Assembly (NCBI GenBank): GCA_026125285.1
Contig: JAHCLO010000025.1
Span: 39,587-103,586, forward strand
Reading direction: 5' to 3'
Length of the DNA: 64,000 nucleotides
Source: Verrucomicrobiia bacterium
GTDB lineage: Bacteria; Verrucomicrobiota; Verrucomicrobiia; Limisphaerales; JADLHS01
This document shows, piece by piece, positions 26,512-35,657 of this stretch; the first letter of the stretch is position 1, and each line of letters starts with the position of its first letter. Under the pieces are notes generated by a model, which was not told where the DNA came from, did not search any database, and was given only the letters and a program-made list of their open reading frames with translations. The translations under genes and the position numbers were made by a program.

Positions 26512-26533
26512 GCGTAGGGTGGCTGAAAGAAAT

Positions 26534-26938
26534 TCAACAGGCCTGCGGCGCGGCGAGGGGTTGGGGTGCGCTGCTCTCCCTCGGCTGTTTGTCCACCGCG
26601 GATTCCGCGGCCGCTTCCAGTTCACTTGCCTGACGCGGCCAGATGTGAAAGCCACCATGATCAAACGGAGTGATCTCCCACGCCCCCCAGATGCCCTTGC
26701 CTTCGCGATAACCGCGGTAGAACACCTCGTGGCTGCCGGGGTAGATTTTGGTCCACCAACATTCAAGCGACTCAACGTCGTATTGCCCCCTCACGGCGAA
26801 CGCGCCGACATCGTCATTGCCCTCGCCGGTGAGACGGCCCTGGGCAAACGCGAGTTGCAGGTCCATGCGGTGTCTGTCCCGCGGGCGGTAGTGGTAAAAA
26901 CCAGTCCACGGCCCGGAGGGAAAAAGTTCGTGGTTCAC
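26534..26938 (-). CDS. Small conserved protein upstream of the molybdoenzyme
   Basis: The 134-residue soluble protein uses GTG at 26938 (VNHELFPSGPWTGFYHYRP). It contains HRMDLQLAFAQGRLTGEGND, RGQYDVESLECWWTKIYPGS and FYRGYREGKGIWGAWEI, a pattern of short strands with many aromatic residues. I recall relatives beginning with the same 'NHE-FP-GPWTGFY' block in planctomycete and verrucomicrobial genomes, without a known role. It is the first gene of the minus-strand operon and is followed after 22 bp by the FdhF/YdeP gene. The start is supported by the conserved N-terminal block. Confidence 0.75.
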   Translation of the reverse strand: MNHELFPSGPWTGFYHYRPRDRHRMDLQLAFAQGRLTGEGNDDVGAFAVRGQYDVESLECWWTKIYPGSHEVFYRGYREGKGIWGAWEITPFDHGGFHIWPRQASELEAAAESAVDKQPRESSAPQPLAAPQAC

Positions 26939-27082
26939 AAGATCACATTAGTAGCGATGGACGGCGCCCCTGTCAAAACCAACGGCGCGGGCAAGCCGCT
27001 CCAACGTCCGCCGAACGCGTTTTAGAAAATAAATTCATTTTGTTCCTTTGTCTCTTTGCGCAGCCGCGGTTAAAAAGTATCC
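26939..27082. other. Divergent intergenic region between the molybdoenzyme operon and addBA
   Basis: These 144 bases separate two divergently transcribed operons and must carry promoters for both. An AT-rich patch (AAAATAAATTCATTTTGTTCC around 27026-27046, unusual for this genome) is the best candidate for a core promoter region, but no convincing -35/-10 pair is visible. No operator palindrome was seen. Confidence 0.45.
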
Positions 27083-30000
27083 GTGCAAGCGCGCTTCCTT
27101 CTCGGCCCGGCGGGCAGCGGAAAGACCTTCCGCTGTCTGGGCGAGATTCGCGCTGAACTGGCCCGCGCGCCCGAAGGTCCGTCGCTGCTGCTGCTCGCGC
27201 CCAAACAGGCCACGTTTCAGCTTGAGCGGCAGTTGTTGGGCGACGGCACGCTCGCGGGTTACACGCGCCTGCAAATCCTCAGTTTCGAGCGCCTCGCCAG
27301 GTTCCTGCTCACGGAACTCAGTCCGGTCACACCCGAATGGCTGGACGACGAGGGCCGGGTGATGGTGCTGCGAGCGTTGCTGGCCCGGGAACGCGATGCG
27401 CTCCGGGTGTTCCATGCCACCGCTCGCCTGCCGGGCTTCGCCACGCGCCTCAGCCTGTTGTTGCGCGAACTGCAACGGCACCAGATTTCACCCGAACGCC
27501 TGACCGCCTTGGCTGACCGGCTCACGACTCAGGTGCAACTGCGCGACAAACTTCACGATTTCGCGCATCTACTGCGCGGCTATCTCGACTGGCTCGGAAC
27601 GCACGGCTTGCAGGACGCCAACTGCGTGCTGGATGTCGCCACCGCGTTGCTCCGCTCGCATCCGCAATCAACTCTGCTCTCCCCGCGACTCAAGCTCGGC
27701 GGGCTGTGGCTCGATGGGTTCGCGGAGATGACCGCCCAGGAGCTGGATTTGCTGGCGGCGCTGGTGCCGCATTGCGACCGCGCCACGCTGGCGTTCTGCC
27801 TTGAAACCGAATTGCCGCACGAGCCGTCCTGGTTGTCCAGCTGGTCGGTCATCGGTCAGACCTTCCTCCAATGCCGTCAGCGAATCGAGGACTTGCCAGA
27901 CATTCGGGTTGAGATCGAAACGCTTGGCCGCGATTCAGGCAAGGGGCGTTTCGTCCATCGTTCAGAAATTGCGCGCCTTGAAGAATGTTGGGCCAACCCG
28001 CCGATGGTCAATGCAGCGTCGGACCAGAACCTCACGCATCACGCATCACGCATCCCGGCGTCTTCTCCCGCCATCTTCTGCGCCGCCTGCGCAAATCCCG
28101 AAGCCGAAGCCACGCTCGCCGCCCGCGAGATTCGCCGGTTCGTGCGCGCCGGTGGACGATTTCGCGAAACGGCCGTACTGGTTCGTGCGCTGGAGGGCTA
28201 CGCGGACACGGTGCGCCGCGTTTTTGCGCGTTACGAAATTCCCTGCTTCCTCGACCGCCGCGAGCCGGTCGCCCATCACCCGCTGGCCGAACTGACGCGT
28301 TACGCTTTGCGCACGGTGGCGTTCAACTGGCGGCAACCCGATTGGTTCGGCGCGCTCAAGACCGGCCTCGTGCCCGCGCGCGACGACGAAATTGACTGGC
28401 TGGAAAACCTCGCGCTGGAATTCGGCTGGGAAGGCCAGGCGTGGCGCCAGCCGCTCGCCGTTCCGGATCAGGTTTCGCTCACCGAACGGGCCGAGGGTCT
28501 GCGGCAAAAACTTGTTCCGCCGTTCGTCGCACTGGCGCAACACACCGCCGCACCACTCAACGGCCAACAATTTTCCGCCGCGCTGCGCGAGTTGTGGCAG
28601 GTGCTGGAGGTTGAATCCACGTTGGAGGCCTGGAGCAACACCGGCTCGGCGCAAGCTTTCATCGGCCATCAACCTTCAGCCATTCACGCCACGGTCTGGG
28701 ATCAAATGCAGATCTGGCGCGAAAACCTTGAACGGGCGTTTCCGGACGAGGCGTTGTCCGTGCGCGAATGGCTGCCCATCCTCGAAGCGGGCCTCGCCAG
28801 TCTCACGGTCGGCGTGTTGCCCCCCGCGCTGGACCAGGTGCTGGTGGGCGCGATTGACCGCTCGCGCAATCCCGATTTGAAACTTGCGCTGGTACTGGGT
28901 TTGAACGAAGGCGTGTTCCCCGCGCGACCGGTCGAAGACCCGTTGCTAAACGAGGTCGAACGCATTGCGCTGGCCTCGGAGGGCGCCCCGCTGTGGCCGG
29001 GCGCCAAACATCGCATCGGCCATGAGTGGTTTTACGGTTACATCGCTTGCACGCGGGCCAGTCAGCGGCTGGTACTGACTTGCGCGCAGGCCGACGCGCG
29101 CGGCAATCCGCTCAATCGCTCGCCGTTTTTTGATCGCCTCGAACGCATCTTCCCCGGCTTCACGTTGACGCCCTGGCAGCCACCCGCGGACTTTGCCGAC
29201 ATCGAACACCTCTGCGAACTCACAACTCCAGCGATTCAACTCCGCAATCAAACGGAGCGCGGACAGCCATGTCCGCGCGAACCCAGTGAGCCAGCCTCCA
29301 CGTTGCTCGCCCTGCCCGAACTCGCGGACGTTCTCAGGCGGGCGCGCGACCTGGCCGGCGTTAATGCAAACCAACGACTCTCGCCCGAAGCCGCCACGAC
29401 GCTTTATGGTCGCGAACCCGCCTGCTCGATCAGTGGCCTGGAGAATTTCGCTTCGTGCCCGTTCAAGTTTTTCGTCAGCCACGGCTTGCGCGCAGAGGAA
29501 CGCAAACGCTTTGAACTTGATTCCCGCGAGCGCGGCTCGTTCCAGCACGAGGTGCTCACCGTGTTTCACAACGAGTTGATGGCGGAGCAGCGCAAGTGGC
29601 GCGACGTTTTGCCCGACGAAGCCCGCGCCCGGGTCCGCCGCATCGGCCAGGCACTCCTGAGCGATTATCGGCATGGATTATTTGGCGCGAACGCGGGCCG
29701 ACGCTTTGAAGGTGAAGCATTGCTCGCGTCGCTGGAAACACTCATCGCGGTGCTGGTCGGCTGGGCACGGAATTATCAGTTCGATCCCGCACTGGTGGAA
29801 ACCGGCTTTGGCCTGCCCGGCGGGCCATGGCCGGCCTGGCGGATTGCCGTGGACAAAGAACACGCACTGTTGCTGCGCGGGCGGATTGATCGCGTGGATC
29901 TCTGGCGCGACCCAGCCACGGGTGCGGCGCTCGCCGTGGTGATGGATTACAAATCCAGCAGCCGCACGCCGGATCGCGTGAAGCTGTATCACGGCCTGCA

Positions 30001-30553
30001 ACTTCAACTGCCCGCGTACCTCGCCGTGGTCGAAAGCCTCCCGGAAGTTCGTGATTCCCTGGGAGTGAGTTCGCTGGCGCCCGTCGGCGTGTTTTACGTG
30101 AATCTGCGCGGGGAGTTTTCCTCGGCTCGCTCGCGGGTCGAGGCCTTGGCGGATGCGGAGCGGGCGCTGCGTTTGGGTTTTCAACATGCGGGCCGTTACG
30201 ACGAAACGTTTCTGGAGCGACTTGATCCCGGCGGTGTGGGCGAACAATTCAAGACCAGTTCCCGTAGCCACGACCGCATGAACCAACCGGCGTTTCGCGA
30301 GTTGCTGAATCGCACGGTGGAGAACCTGCGCCGCTTTGGCCGGGAGATATTTTCCGGCAGATTGTCGCCCGAACCATTTCGCAAAGGCACAGAAACGGCC
30401 TGTGATTGGTGTGAGTATGCCGCGATCTGCCGGTTTGATCCGTGGACGCAACCCTTCCGCGCGCTGCCGGCACCGCCCAAACCGCCCGCTGCCGCCGGCG
30501 AAGTCAAGAAACCGAAACCGAAACGCAGCCGGAAATCCTCACCCAGGTCATGA
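27083..30553 (+). CDS. addB: AddB, helicase-nuclease (RecBCD-like) subunit
   Basis: The 1156-residue protein starts at GTG 27083. The Walker A loop GPAGSGKTF is near residue 10. A PD-(D/E)XK nuclease domain lies around residues 930-990 (LRGRIDRVDLWRD, VVMDYKSSS, then QLQLPAYL). The iron-sulfur cysteines of AddB are present: one in LENFASCPFKFF and three in CDWCEYAAIC near the C-terminus. With AddA it processes double-strand breaks for recombination. At codons ~317-324 a TCACGCA heptanucleotide tract (28032-28054) encodes LTHHASRI in a linker. Confidence 0.93.
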   Translation: MQARFLLGPAGSGKTFRCLGEIRAELARAPEGPSLLLLAPKQATFQLERQLLGDGTLAGYTRLQILSFERLARFLLTELSPVTPEWLDDEGRVMVLRALLARERDALRVFHATARLPGFATRLSLLLRELQRHQISPERLTALADRLTTQVQLRDKLHDFAHLLRGYLDWLGTHGLQDANCVLDVATALLRSHPQSTLLSPRLKLGGLWLDGFAEMTAQELDLLAALVPHCDRATLAFCLETELPHEPSWLSSWSVIGQTFLQCRQRIEDLPDIRVEIETLGRDSGKGRFVHRSEIARLEECWANPPMVNAASDQNLTHHASRIPASSPAIFCAACANPEAEATLAAREIRRFVRAGGRFRETAVLVRALEGYADTVRRVFARYEIPCFLDRREPVAHHPLAELTRYALRTVAFNWRQPDWFGALKTGLVPARDDEIDWLENLALEFGWEGQAWRQPLAVPDQVSLTERAEGLRQKLVPPFVALAQHTAAPLNGQQFSAALRELWQVLEVESTLEAWSNTGSAQAFIGHQPSAIHATVWDQMQIWRENLERAFPDEALSVREWLPILEAGLASLTVGVLPPALDQVLVGAIDRSRNPDLKLALVLGLNEGVFPARPVEDPLLNEVERIALASEGAPLWPGAKHRIGHEWFYGYIACTRASQRLVLTCAQADARGNPLNRSPFFDRLERIFPGFTLTPWQPPADFADIEHLCELTTPAIQLRNQTERGQPCPREPSEPASTLLALPELADVLRRARDLAGVNANQRLSPEAATTLYGREPACSISGLENFASCPFKFFVSHGLRAEERKRFELDSRERGSFQHEVLTVFHNELMAEQRKWRDVLPDEARARVRRIGQALLSDYRHGLFGANAGRRFEGEALLASLETLIAVLVGWARNYQFDPALVETGFGLPGGPWPAWRIAVDKEHALLLRGRIDRVDLWRDPATGAALAVVMDYKSSSRTPDRVKLYHGLQLQLPAYLAVVESLPEVRDSLGVSSLAPVGVFYVNLRGEFSSARSRVEALADAERALRLGFQHAGRYDETFLERLDPGGVGEQFKTSSRSHDRMNQPAFRELLNRTVENLRRFGREIFSGRLSPEPFRKGTETACDWCEYAAICRFDPWTQPFRALPAPPKPPAAAGEVKKPKPKRSRKSSPRS
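28032..28054 (+). repeat. Heptanucleotide tract inside addB
   Basis: Three exact copies of TCACGCA plus TC lie inside the addB reading frame. Seven is not a multiple of three, so gain or loss of one copy would shift the frame. A related tract lies in addA at 32622-32647. Confidence 0.85.
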
Positions 30554-33500
30554 GCGCTCCGACATCGCAACAACGTGACGCCCTTAAGGCACGGGGCAAT
30601 GTGCTTGTCGCCGCCGGCGCCGGCACGGGCAAGACGAGCACCATCACCGCGCGCTGTCTCGACCTGATCGTCAATGAACCGTGTTCGCTGCACGAAATCC
30701 TGATGGTCACGTTCACCGAGGCAGCGGCGGCGGAGATGCGCGAGCGCCTGCGCCGGGCGTTGTACGAGCAAGCCGATAACGCGCCGAACCCGGACACCGC
30801 CATGCGACTGGCCGAGGAACTGGCCCTGCTGGACACTGCGCCCATCTCGACGTTGCATGGCTTCTGCCTCGAACTGGTGCGGCGTAATTTCCATGCGCTG
30901 GAACTGGACCCGCAATTCACGGTGCTCGACGAAGCCCAAACGAAGCCGCTCATGCACGCGGTGCTCGACGAATTATTTGAGCGGCAATACGCCGGCACGA
31001 CGGACCACTCGGCCAGTGTGCGGGAATTGATCCGGCAATACGGCAACGGCCGCGATGAGGCCATTCGCCGCCTAGTGGTCGAGATTCACCGGCACACCCA
31101 GGCGCTGGCTTCTCCGCAAGAGTGGTTTGACCAGCAAATGGCGGCGTTCCATCAGGCCGAGCCAACCGCGTGGCGCGAAAGCTTTGTCACCGGCACGGCG
31201 GAATGGGCGCGGCTGTGGCGGGAAACCATCGAGCCGTTTGCTCAAGGCAGCGTGAACGTGAGGTTGTGCGCGAGTGCGCTCGACGAACTGCTGGCCAAAC
31301 CGAATTTTGCCGCCGCCGCGAAGACGGTTGCCGAGATTGTCGCCGCCCACGAGATGAAATGGGACCGGCTCAAGAAGGATTTCCGCGATCCCATCAAATC
31401 CTTTTTCACCGAAGCCGCCTTCCTGCGCGAGTTGACCGACGACGATGGCGCGCCGCTGACGCAGGACTGGTCGTGGGTGCGCGGGCCGATGCTCACGTTG
31501 CTGACGCTGGCGCGAGAATTCGGCGAGGACTTCGCGAAGGCCAAGCGCGAACTCGGCGGAATTGATTTCGCGGATCAGGAACAGTTCGCGTTGCGCCTGC
31601 TGCGGGACGACGCGGGCCGGCCCACCCCCATCGCGCTGGCCTGCCGCGAGCGTTTTCGCTTCGTGTTCGTGGATGAATGTCAGGACATCAACGCGGCGCA
31701 GGATGCGATTCTGCGCGCCGTGAGCCGCGAGGGCGCGGCGGCAAACCGTTTCCTTGTCGGGGATGTCAAACAGAGCATCTACCGTTTCCGGCTAGCCGAC
31801 CCACGCATTTTTCAGGCTTACGAAGCGCGTTGGAAGAATGACGGCAACGACGGTGTGTGTCTGCCGCTCTCGGAGAATTTCCGCAGCCGCGAGGCGTTGC
31901 TGAAATTCATCAATCCTTTGTTTCGCGCACTGATGCGGCCCGTCATCGGCGGCCTGCATTACGATGCCGATGCGGAATTGCGGTTTGGCGAACCGGACGG
32001 ACGGGCCGCGCTCTCGCTGGCCGCAATCACTCCACCCGCGGACAGTGAACCCATGGCGTGGCCGCAGCCCCCGGAGGTTTCGCCGCGCGTGGAGTTGCAC
32101 GTAATCACGAAGGCGGAAGATTCCGAAGCGAACTACGACACACCGGAAGATGAAGTGACCGGCGGCGATGTGCCCGAACTGCAAACCACCGAACGCGAGG
32201 CGCGATGGGTGGCGCGGCGGCTCAAGACGCTCAAGGAATCGGGGCATCGCGTGTGGCGGCGCGAGACCGGGCGTTTCGAGCCGGTGGAGTATCGCGACAT
32301 GGTGGTGTTGCTGCGCGGCGTGGCGGGTCGCGCGGAGGTTTTCGCCAAGGAATTTCACCGCGCCGGTGTGCCGTTGCACGCGGAGCGCGCGGGTTTTCTG
32401 GACGCGCCGGAGGTGACCGATCTGCTCAATCTGCTGCGGTTGCTGGACAACCCGTTGCAGGACGTGCCGTTGCTGGCCGTGTTGCGCTCACCGTTGGTCG
32501 GGTTGACGCCGGATGAACTGGTGCAGGTGCGGCTCGCGAATCGCAAAGGTCTGTTGTGGACGGCGCTCAACCGCTGGCTGGCTCACGGGCAGGAAGCATC
32601 AGCCGCGGATGGCCCCAAAGATCACGCATCACGCATCGCGCATCACGGACCAAGCGATCAGGAACTGGCCCGCAAGCTCCGCACGTTTCTGGAACAATTC
32701 AACCAGTGGCGCGAACAAGTTCGTCATGCTTCCTTGTCCCATTGTCTCGAAAGCGCGTTGGCGAACACGCACTACGAAGCGCTGTTGCTGGCGGACGAAC
32801 GCGGCGCGGCGCGGCGGGCAAACGTGCGCCGGCTCGTGGACCTTGCGCGCCGCTTCGATCCGTATCAGCGCGAGGGCTTGTTCCGTTTCCTGCAATTCAT
32901 CGCGGAACAGGAGGCGGCGGAGGTGCGGCATGAGCCGGCCGCCATGAACCGCGAGAACGCCGTGCGGCTGATGACCATTCACGCCAGCAAGGGCCTGGAA
33001 TTCCCCGTCGTGGTGCTGGCGGGGCTGGGCAGCCGGTTCAATACGCGCGACCTGGGCGGCGACATTTTGTTGAACGGCGACCTCGGCTTGTGCCCGAAAG
33101 TTCTGCCGCCGGAATCACGGCGACGTTATCCCAGCATCGCGCACTGGCTGGCGGCACAACGCGAGCGGCGCGAACTGCTCGGGGAAGAAATGCGGCTGCT
33201 GTATGTGGCCGTTACCCGCGCGCGCGACACGCTCATCCTCACCGGCTCGGCGACCCGCAGGGAAGAACTCGCGCGTTGGCAGGAACCCGCGCCCATCACT
33301 GATCACGCGCTGGTGAAAGCCACCGGCTATCTGGACTGGCTGCGGTTGTGGTTTGCGCAATGGGCCAGACCGGAGGAATGGTCGGGCGAACGCGAAGGCG
33401 CGAACGATTTGTTGCGGTGGAAATTTCACGACGCCAACGACGCCAGCTTTGCGCTGCCTGACGCGGCAACAGTGGCGGAGATCTCCCGGATCCAGCCGCC

Positions 33501-34245
33501 AACCACCGCCGAACTTGCCGCGCTAAAAGAATTGCTGACCTCGCGTTACCCGCACGAGGCGGCCACGCGGGAGCCGGCCAAAACTTCCGTGAGCGCGCTG
33601 CGCCGCCGGGCGATGGCGGTGGAGGAGGAGGCGGCCACCGCGTTCTCCTTTCAACGTTTCGCCGCGCGCCACCCAAGCCGTGTCGCGTCGTCCGCCACCC
33701 TCAGCGCGGCGGAAAGCGGCACGGCGCATCACACGTTCATGGAGTTGGTGTCACTCGACCGCGCGGAGAGCGAACTGGATTTGCAGAACGAAGCGCAACA
33801 CCTGCAAGCCGCCGGCGCCCTGACCGCGGAGGAAATCGCGGCGCTGGATTTCGGTGCACTGGCGGCGTTCTGGCAGTCCGAACTGGGACGCCGGGTGCGC
33901 GACCGACGCGGGCAGGCGCAGCGTGAACTGCCCTTCACGGCGCGATTCCAGGCGGGGGAGTTGCGCGCCTTGAACCTGGTTGCCGCGGGTTCGGAATTGC
34001 CGGATGACGAATTCGTGGTCGTGCAGGGCTTCGCGGACTTGGTGGTATTGCCGCCCGGGGAAATCTGGCTGCTGGATTTCAAGACGGATCAAGCCAAAGC
34101 TGCTGACTTGCCCGCGAAGGTCCAACTCTACGAGCCGCAGTTGAAATCGTACGCGCTGGCTTTATCGAGGATTTATCGCCGGCCCGTGACCGAGTGCTGG
34201 CTGTGCTTCCTGGCGGCCCGGAAGTCCATCGCCGTTGCAATTTGA
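30550..34245 (+). CDS. addA: AddA, ATP-dependent helicase/nuclease subunit
   Basis: The protein is 1231 residues from ATG 30550, which overlaps the addB stop (ATGA). UvrD/SF1 helicase motifs are complete: motif I VAAGAGTGKTSTI, Ia VTFTEAAAAEM, II FVFVDECQDINAAQD, III LVGDVKQSIYRFR, V MTIHASKGLEFPVVVLAG and VI LLYVAVTRARDTL. The C-terminal nuclease is visible in FADLVVLPPGEIWLLDFKTD. It forms the AddAB complex that resects double-strand breaks and responds to Chi-type sites. The linker near residues 690-700 (DHASRIAHHG) is encoded by a heptanucleotide tract related to the one in addB. Confidence 0.94.
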   Translation: MSAPTSQQRDALKARGNVLVAAGAGTGKTSTITARCLDLIVNEPCSLHEILMVTFTEAAAAEMRERLRRALYEQADNAPNPDTAMRLAEELALLDTAPISTLHGFCLELVRRNFHALELDPQFTVLDEAQTKPLMHAVLDELFERQYAGTTDHSASVRELIRQYGNGRDEAIRRLVVEIHRHTQALASPQEWFDQQMAAFHQAEPTAWRESFVTGTAEWARLWRETIEPFAQGSVNVRLCASALDELLAKPNFAAAAKTVAEIVAAHEMKWDRLKKDFRDPIKSFFTEAAFLRELTDDDGAPLTQDWSWVRGPMLTLLTLAREFGEDFAKAKRELGGIDFADQEQFALRLLRDDAGRPTPIALACRERFRFVFVDECQDINAAQDAILRAVSREGAAANRFLVGDVKQSIYRFRLADPRIFQAYEARWKNDGNDGVCLPLSENFRSREALLKFINPLFRALMRPVIGGLHYDADAELRFGEPDGRAALSLAAITPPADSEPMAWPQPPEVSPRVELHVITKAEDSEANYDTPEDEVTGGDVPELQTTEREARWVARRLKTLKESGHRVWRRETGRFEPVEYRDMVVLLRGVAGRAEVFAKEFHRAGVPLHAERAGFLDAPEVTDLLNLLRLLDNPLQDVPLLAVLRSPLVGLTPDELVQVRLANRKGLLWTALNRWLAHGQEASAADGPKDHASRIAHHGPSDQELARKLRTFLEQFNQWREQVRHASLSHCLESALANTHYEALLLADERGAARRANVRRLVDLARRFDPYQREGLFRFLQFIAEQEAAEVRHEPAAMNRENAVRLMTIHASKGLEFPVVVLAGLGSRFNTRDLGGDILLNGDLGLCPKVLPPESRRRYPSIAHWLAAQRERRELLGEEMRLLYVAVTRARDTLILTGSATRREELARWQEPAPITDHALVKATGYLDWLRLWFAQWARPEEWSGEREGANDLLRWKFHDANDASFALPDAATVAEISRIQPPTTAELAALKELLTSRYPHEAATREPAKTSVSALRRRAMAVEEEAATAFSFQRFAARHPSRVASSATLSAAESGTAHHTFMELVSLDRAESELDLQNEAQHLQAAGALTAEEIAALDFGALAAFWQSELGRRVRDRRGQAQRELPFTARFQAGELRALNLVAAGSELPDDEFVVVQGFADLVVLPPGEIWLLDFKTDQAKAADLPAKVQLYEPQLKSYALALSRIYRRPVTECWLCFLAARKSIAVAI
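32622..32647 (+). repeat. Heptanucleotide tract inside addA
   Basis: Two copies of TCACGCA, one variant TCGCGCA and a partial TCACG lie in frame within addA. The unit is the same as in addB at 28032, yet the two genes are not otherwise similar here, which points to independent insertion or expansion of a mobile or slippage-prone motif. Confidence 0.8.
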
Positions 34246-34295
34246 TGCCGCCCTACGACCGTGCCGGCTCCGGCGCAGAGCTGGAGCACTTCCAA

Positions 34296-34575
34296 TCATG
34301 ATGCAGCGCAGGCGTCGTAGTAAGTGCGCGTGGTGATGGTGCCGCTGCTTTGGGCCGTGGTGATTTGCCGGCCCCGCCGGTCGTAGGTGTAAGTCACATC
34401 CGGTGTCAAATCCTAATTGACCACGGACAGGTCACCGGCGGCATTTTCCCTGTACCAGGTCGTCACGCCCCAGGCCCACGCGCGCGATTTCAACCGGCCC
34501 GCGCTGGGGTAGGTATAAGCCAACCCCAGGCCGTCCGCGTAACCGGCACGCCCTGACTGTCAAAAGTGAGAACAC
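34296..34575 (-). pseudogene. RHS/YD-repeat gene fossil
   Basis: Read on the minus strand, this stretch encodes clear YD-repeat sequence: GLAYTYPSAGRLKSR, WGVTTWYRENAAGDLS, then TPDVTYTYDRRGRQ and TITTRTYYDA. The frame is broken by a TAG after LSVVN (plus-strand position near 34414) and, at the upstream side, the segment encoding LTFDSQGVPVT continues only in another frame. It ends at a TGA at 34296-34298. No start, no export signal and no core-shell domain remain, so it is a decayed fragment of an RHS-family polymorphic toxin or surface protein. It sits between addA and a PEP-CTERM gene. Confidence 0.75.
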
Positions 34576-34671
34576 CTTTTCTGCCGCTCACAACGCCAAC
34601 CAGGGACCAAAGCGCCATAGGCAAGCACGCCAACAGTGCCCGGTTCAGAAATCGGTTCGGCGGCGACCCGT

Positions 34672-35391
34672 TTACGTTTTCGGACGAGTGATGGCTCGGC
34701 GAAATGCGGCGGCGGTTATCCCCCCGAACATCGCCAAAACCAGAATCGAGGGTTCAGGCACAACTATTAGGTCGAACGTTATGTTGTCGATTGCAATGGA
34801 CCCCGGATCGCCGGCATTTATCCGGAAACTGAAGAAATGGTCCGTACTGGGGGGAATGCCGCCGTAAAAGTTGTATTCCGGGGTGATCGTATCACGTCCC
34901 GGCGTGGTTCTCTGCCAATTTCCAGAGGCATTGAAACCATTGGCGTTAAATGACCAGTCCACGTCCACCGGTCCTGCGCCGGAGTGCAAGTCCAGATCGA
35001 ACGAGAGCACGATTGCTCCATAGTTTATATCAGTAACGAAAACTAGAAATAACCCCCAGTAGCCCGGGCCATATTGCGGATTGATCTGGGCGACAGCGCC
35101 GCGGCCATCCCAATCCGAACGGAAGGTATATTCCGACAATCCCACCCAGATGTCCGGCGTGCCGATGGTCAGACGCCCCATGCTGACCGTGTAACCAGGT
35201 CCGTCTGTTTGAACGCGACTCGCGAACAATGTAGGAATCTCATCGCCATCGGCCAGCGATAAACCGTCAAATCCGATGGTGGTGGTCGCGCTGGCCGGCC
35301 ACAGGCCGGAGCAGGTGATGACGAAAGCCCCCAGCACAGCAAGAGACCTTGTGCCGATGGACATCACGAAGGTTTGGTAGTTTTGTTTCAT
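34672..35391 (-). CDS. PEP-CTERM sorted exported protein
   Basis: The product is 239 residues from ATG 35391, chosen because AAGGA lies six bases upstream; a TTG 18 bases earlier is less likely. A signal peptide (SLAVLGAFVITCSGLWPASA) precedes a single ~170-residue beta-sandwich-like domain with IGFDGLSLADGDEIPTLFAS, VLSFDLDLHSGAGPVDVDWS and IAIDNITFDLIVV. The C-terminus VPEPSILVLAMFGGITAAAF followed by RR is a classical PEP-CTERM signal (PEP motif, membrane helix, basic tail), recognised by an exosortase elsewhere in the genome. The domain resembles those of exopolysaccharide-associated proteins; exact role unknown. Confidence 0.9.
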   Translation of the reverse strand: MKQNYQTFVMSIGTRSLAVLGAFVITCSGLWPASATTTIGFDGLSLADGDEIPTLFASRVQTDGPGYTVSMGRLTIGTPDIWVGLSEYTFRSDWDGRGAVAQINPQYGPGYWGLFLVFVTDINYGAIVLSFDLDLHSGAGPVDVDWSFNANGFNASGNWQRTTPGRDTITPEYNFYGGIPPSTDHFFSFRINAGDPGSIAIDNITFDLIVVPEPSILVLAMFGGITAAAFRRAITRPKT

Positions 35392-35623
35392 ATATTGTCC
35401 TTGCTGCAAACACCCCCGGACTTGACAGGTACCCTGCGCCTTTGCGTATTGCCGGCAGCGATTCGAACTGAACCGCCGTAATTTGCGCCCACTCCATGAC
35501 TTGAAGGCTGATTGCGGTTGTCACCGCAGAAACGGTCTGCGTGAGTTCTCTCGTTCATTCAACCGGCCACCCGAATTCCGGGTCGTACCAGATAATTCTG
35601 GCACGCGCACAGGCTCTTGGGAA

Positions 35624-35641
35624 GTCGGTAGTGCTACCGAC
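35624..35641. promoter_or_regulatory. 18-bp perfect palindrome between luxR-type and PEP-CTERM genes
   Basis: GTCGGTAGTGCTACCGAC is a perfect 8-bp dyad with a 2-nt centre. It is 16 bp beyond the stop of the LuxR-type gene and ~230 bp upstream of the PEP-CTERM start, on the path of both. It may be an operator for the adjacent regulator, or a short hairpin at the end of its transcript; no T-run follows. Confidence 0.5.
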
Positions 35642-35657
35642 AGCGGCAGGCGGCCAG

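Noticed and set aside
26920..26940. A third copy of the CTTGTGAACCACG motif (minus strand)
   Set aside because: It matches the border of the palindromic spacer for 13 nt only and encodes the conserved VNHE start of the 134-residue protein; no palindrome follows, so it is treated as coincidence.
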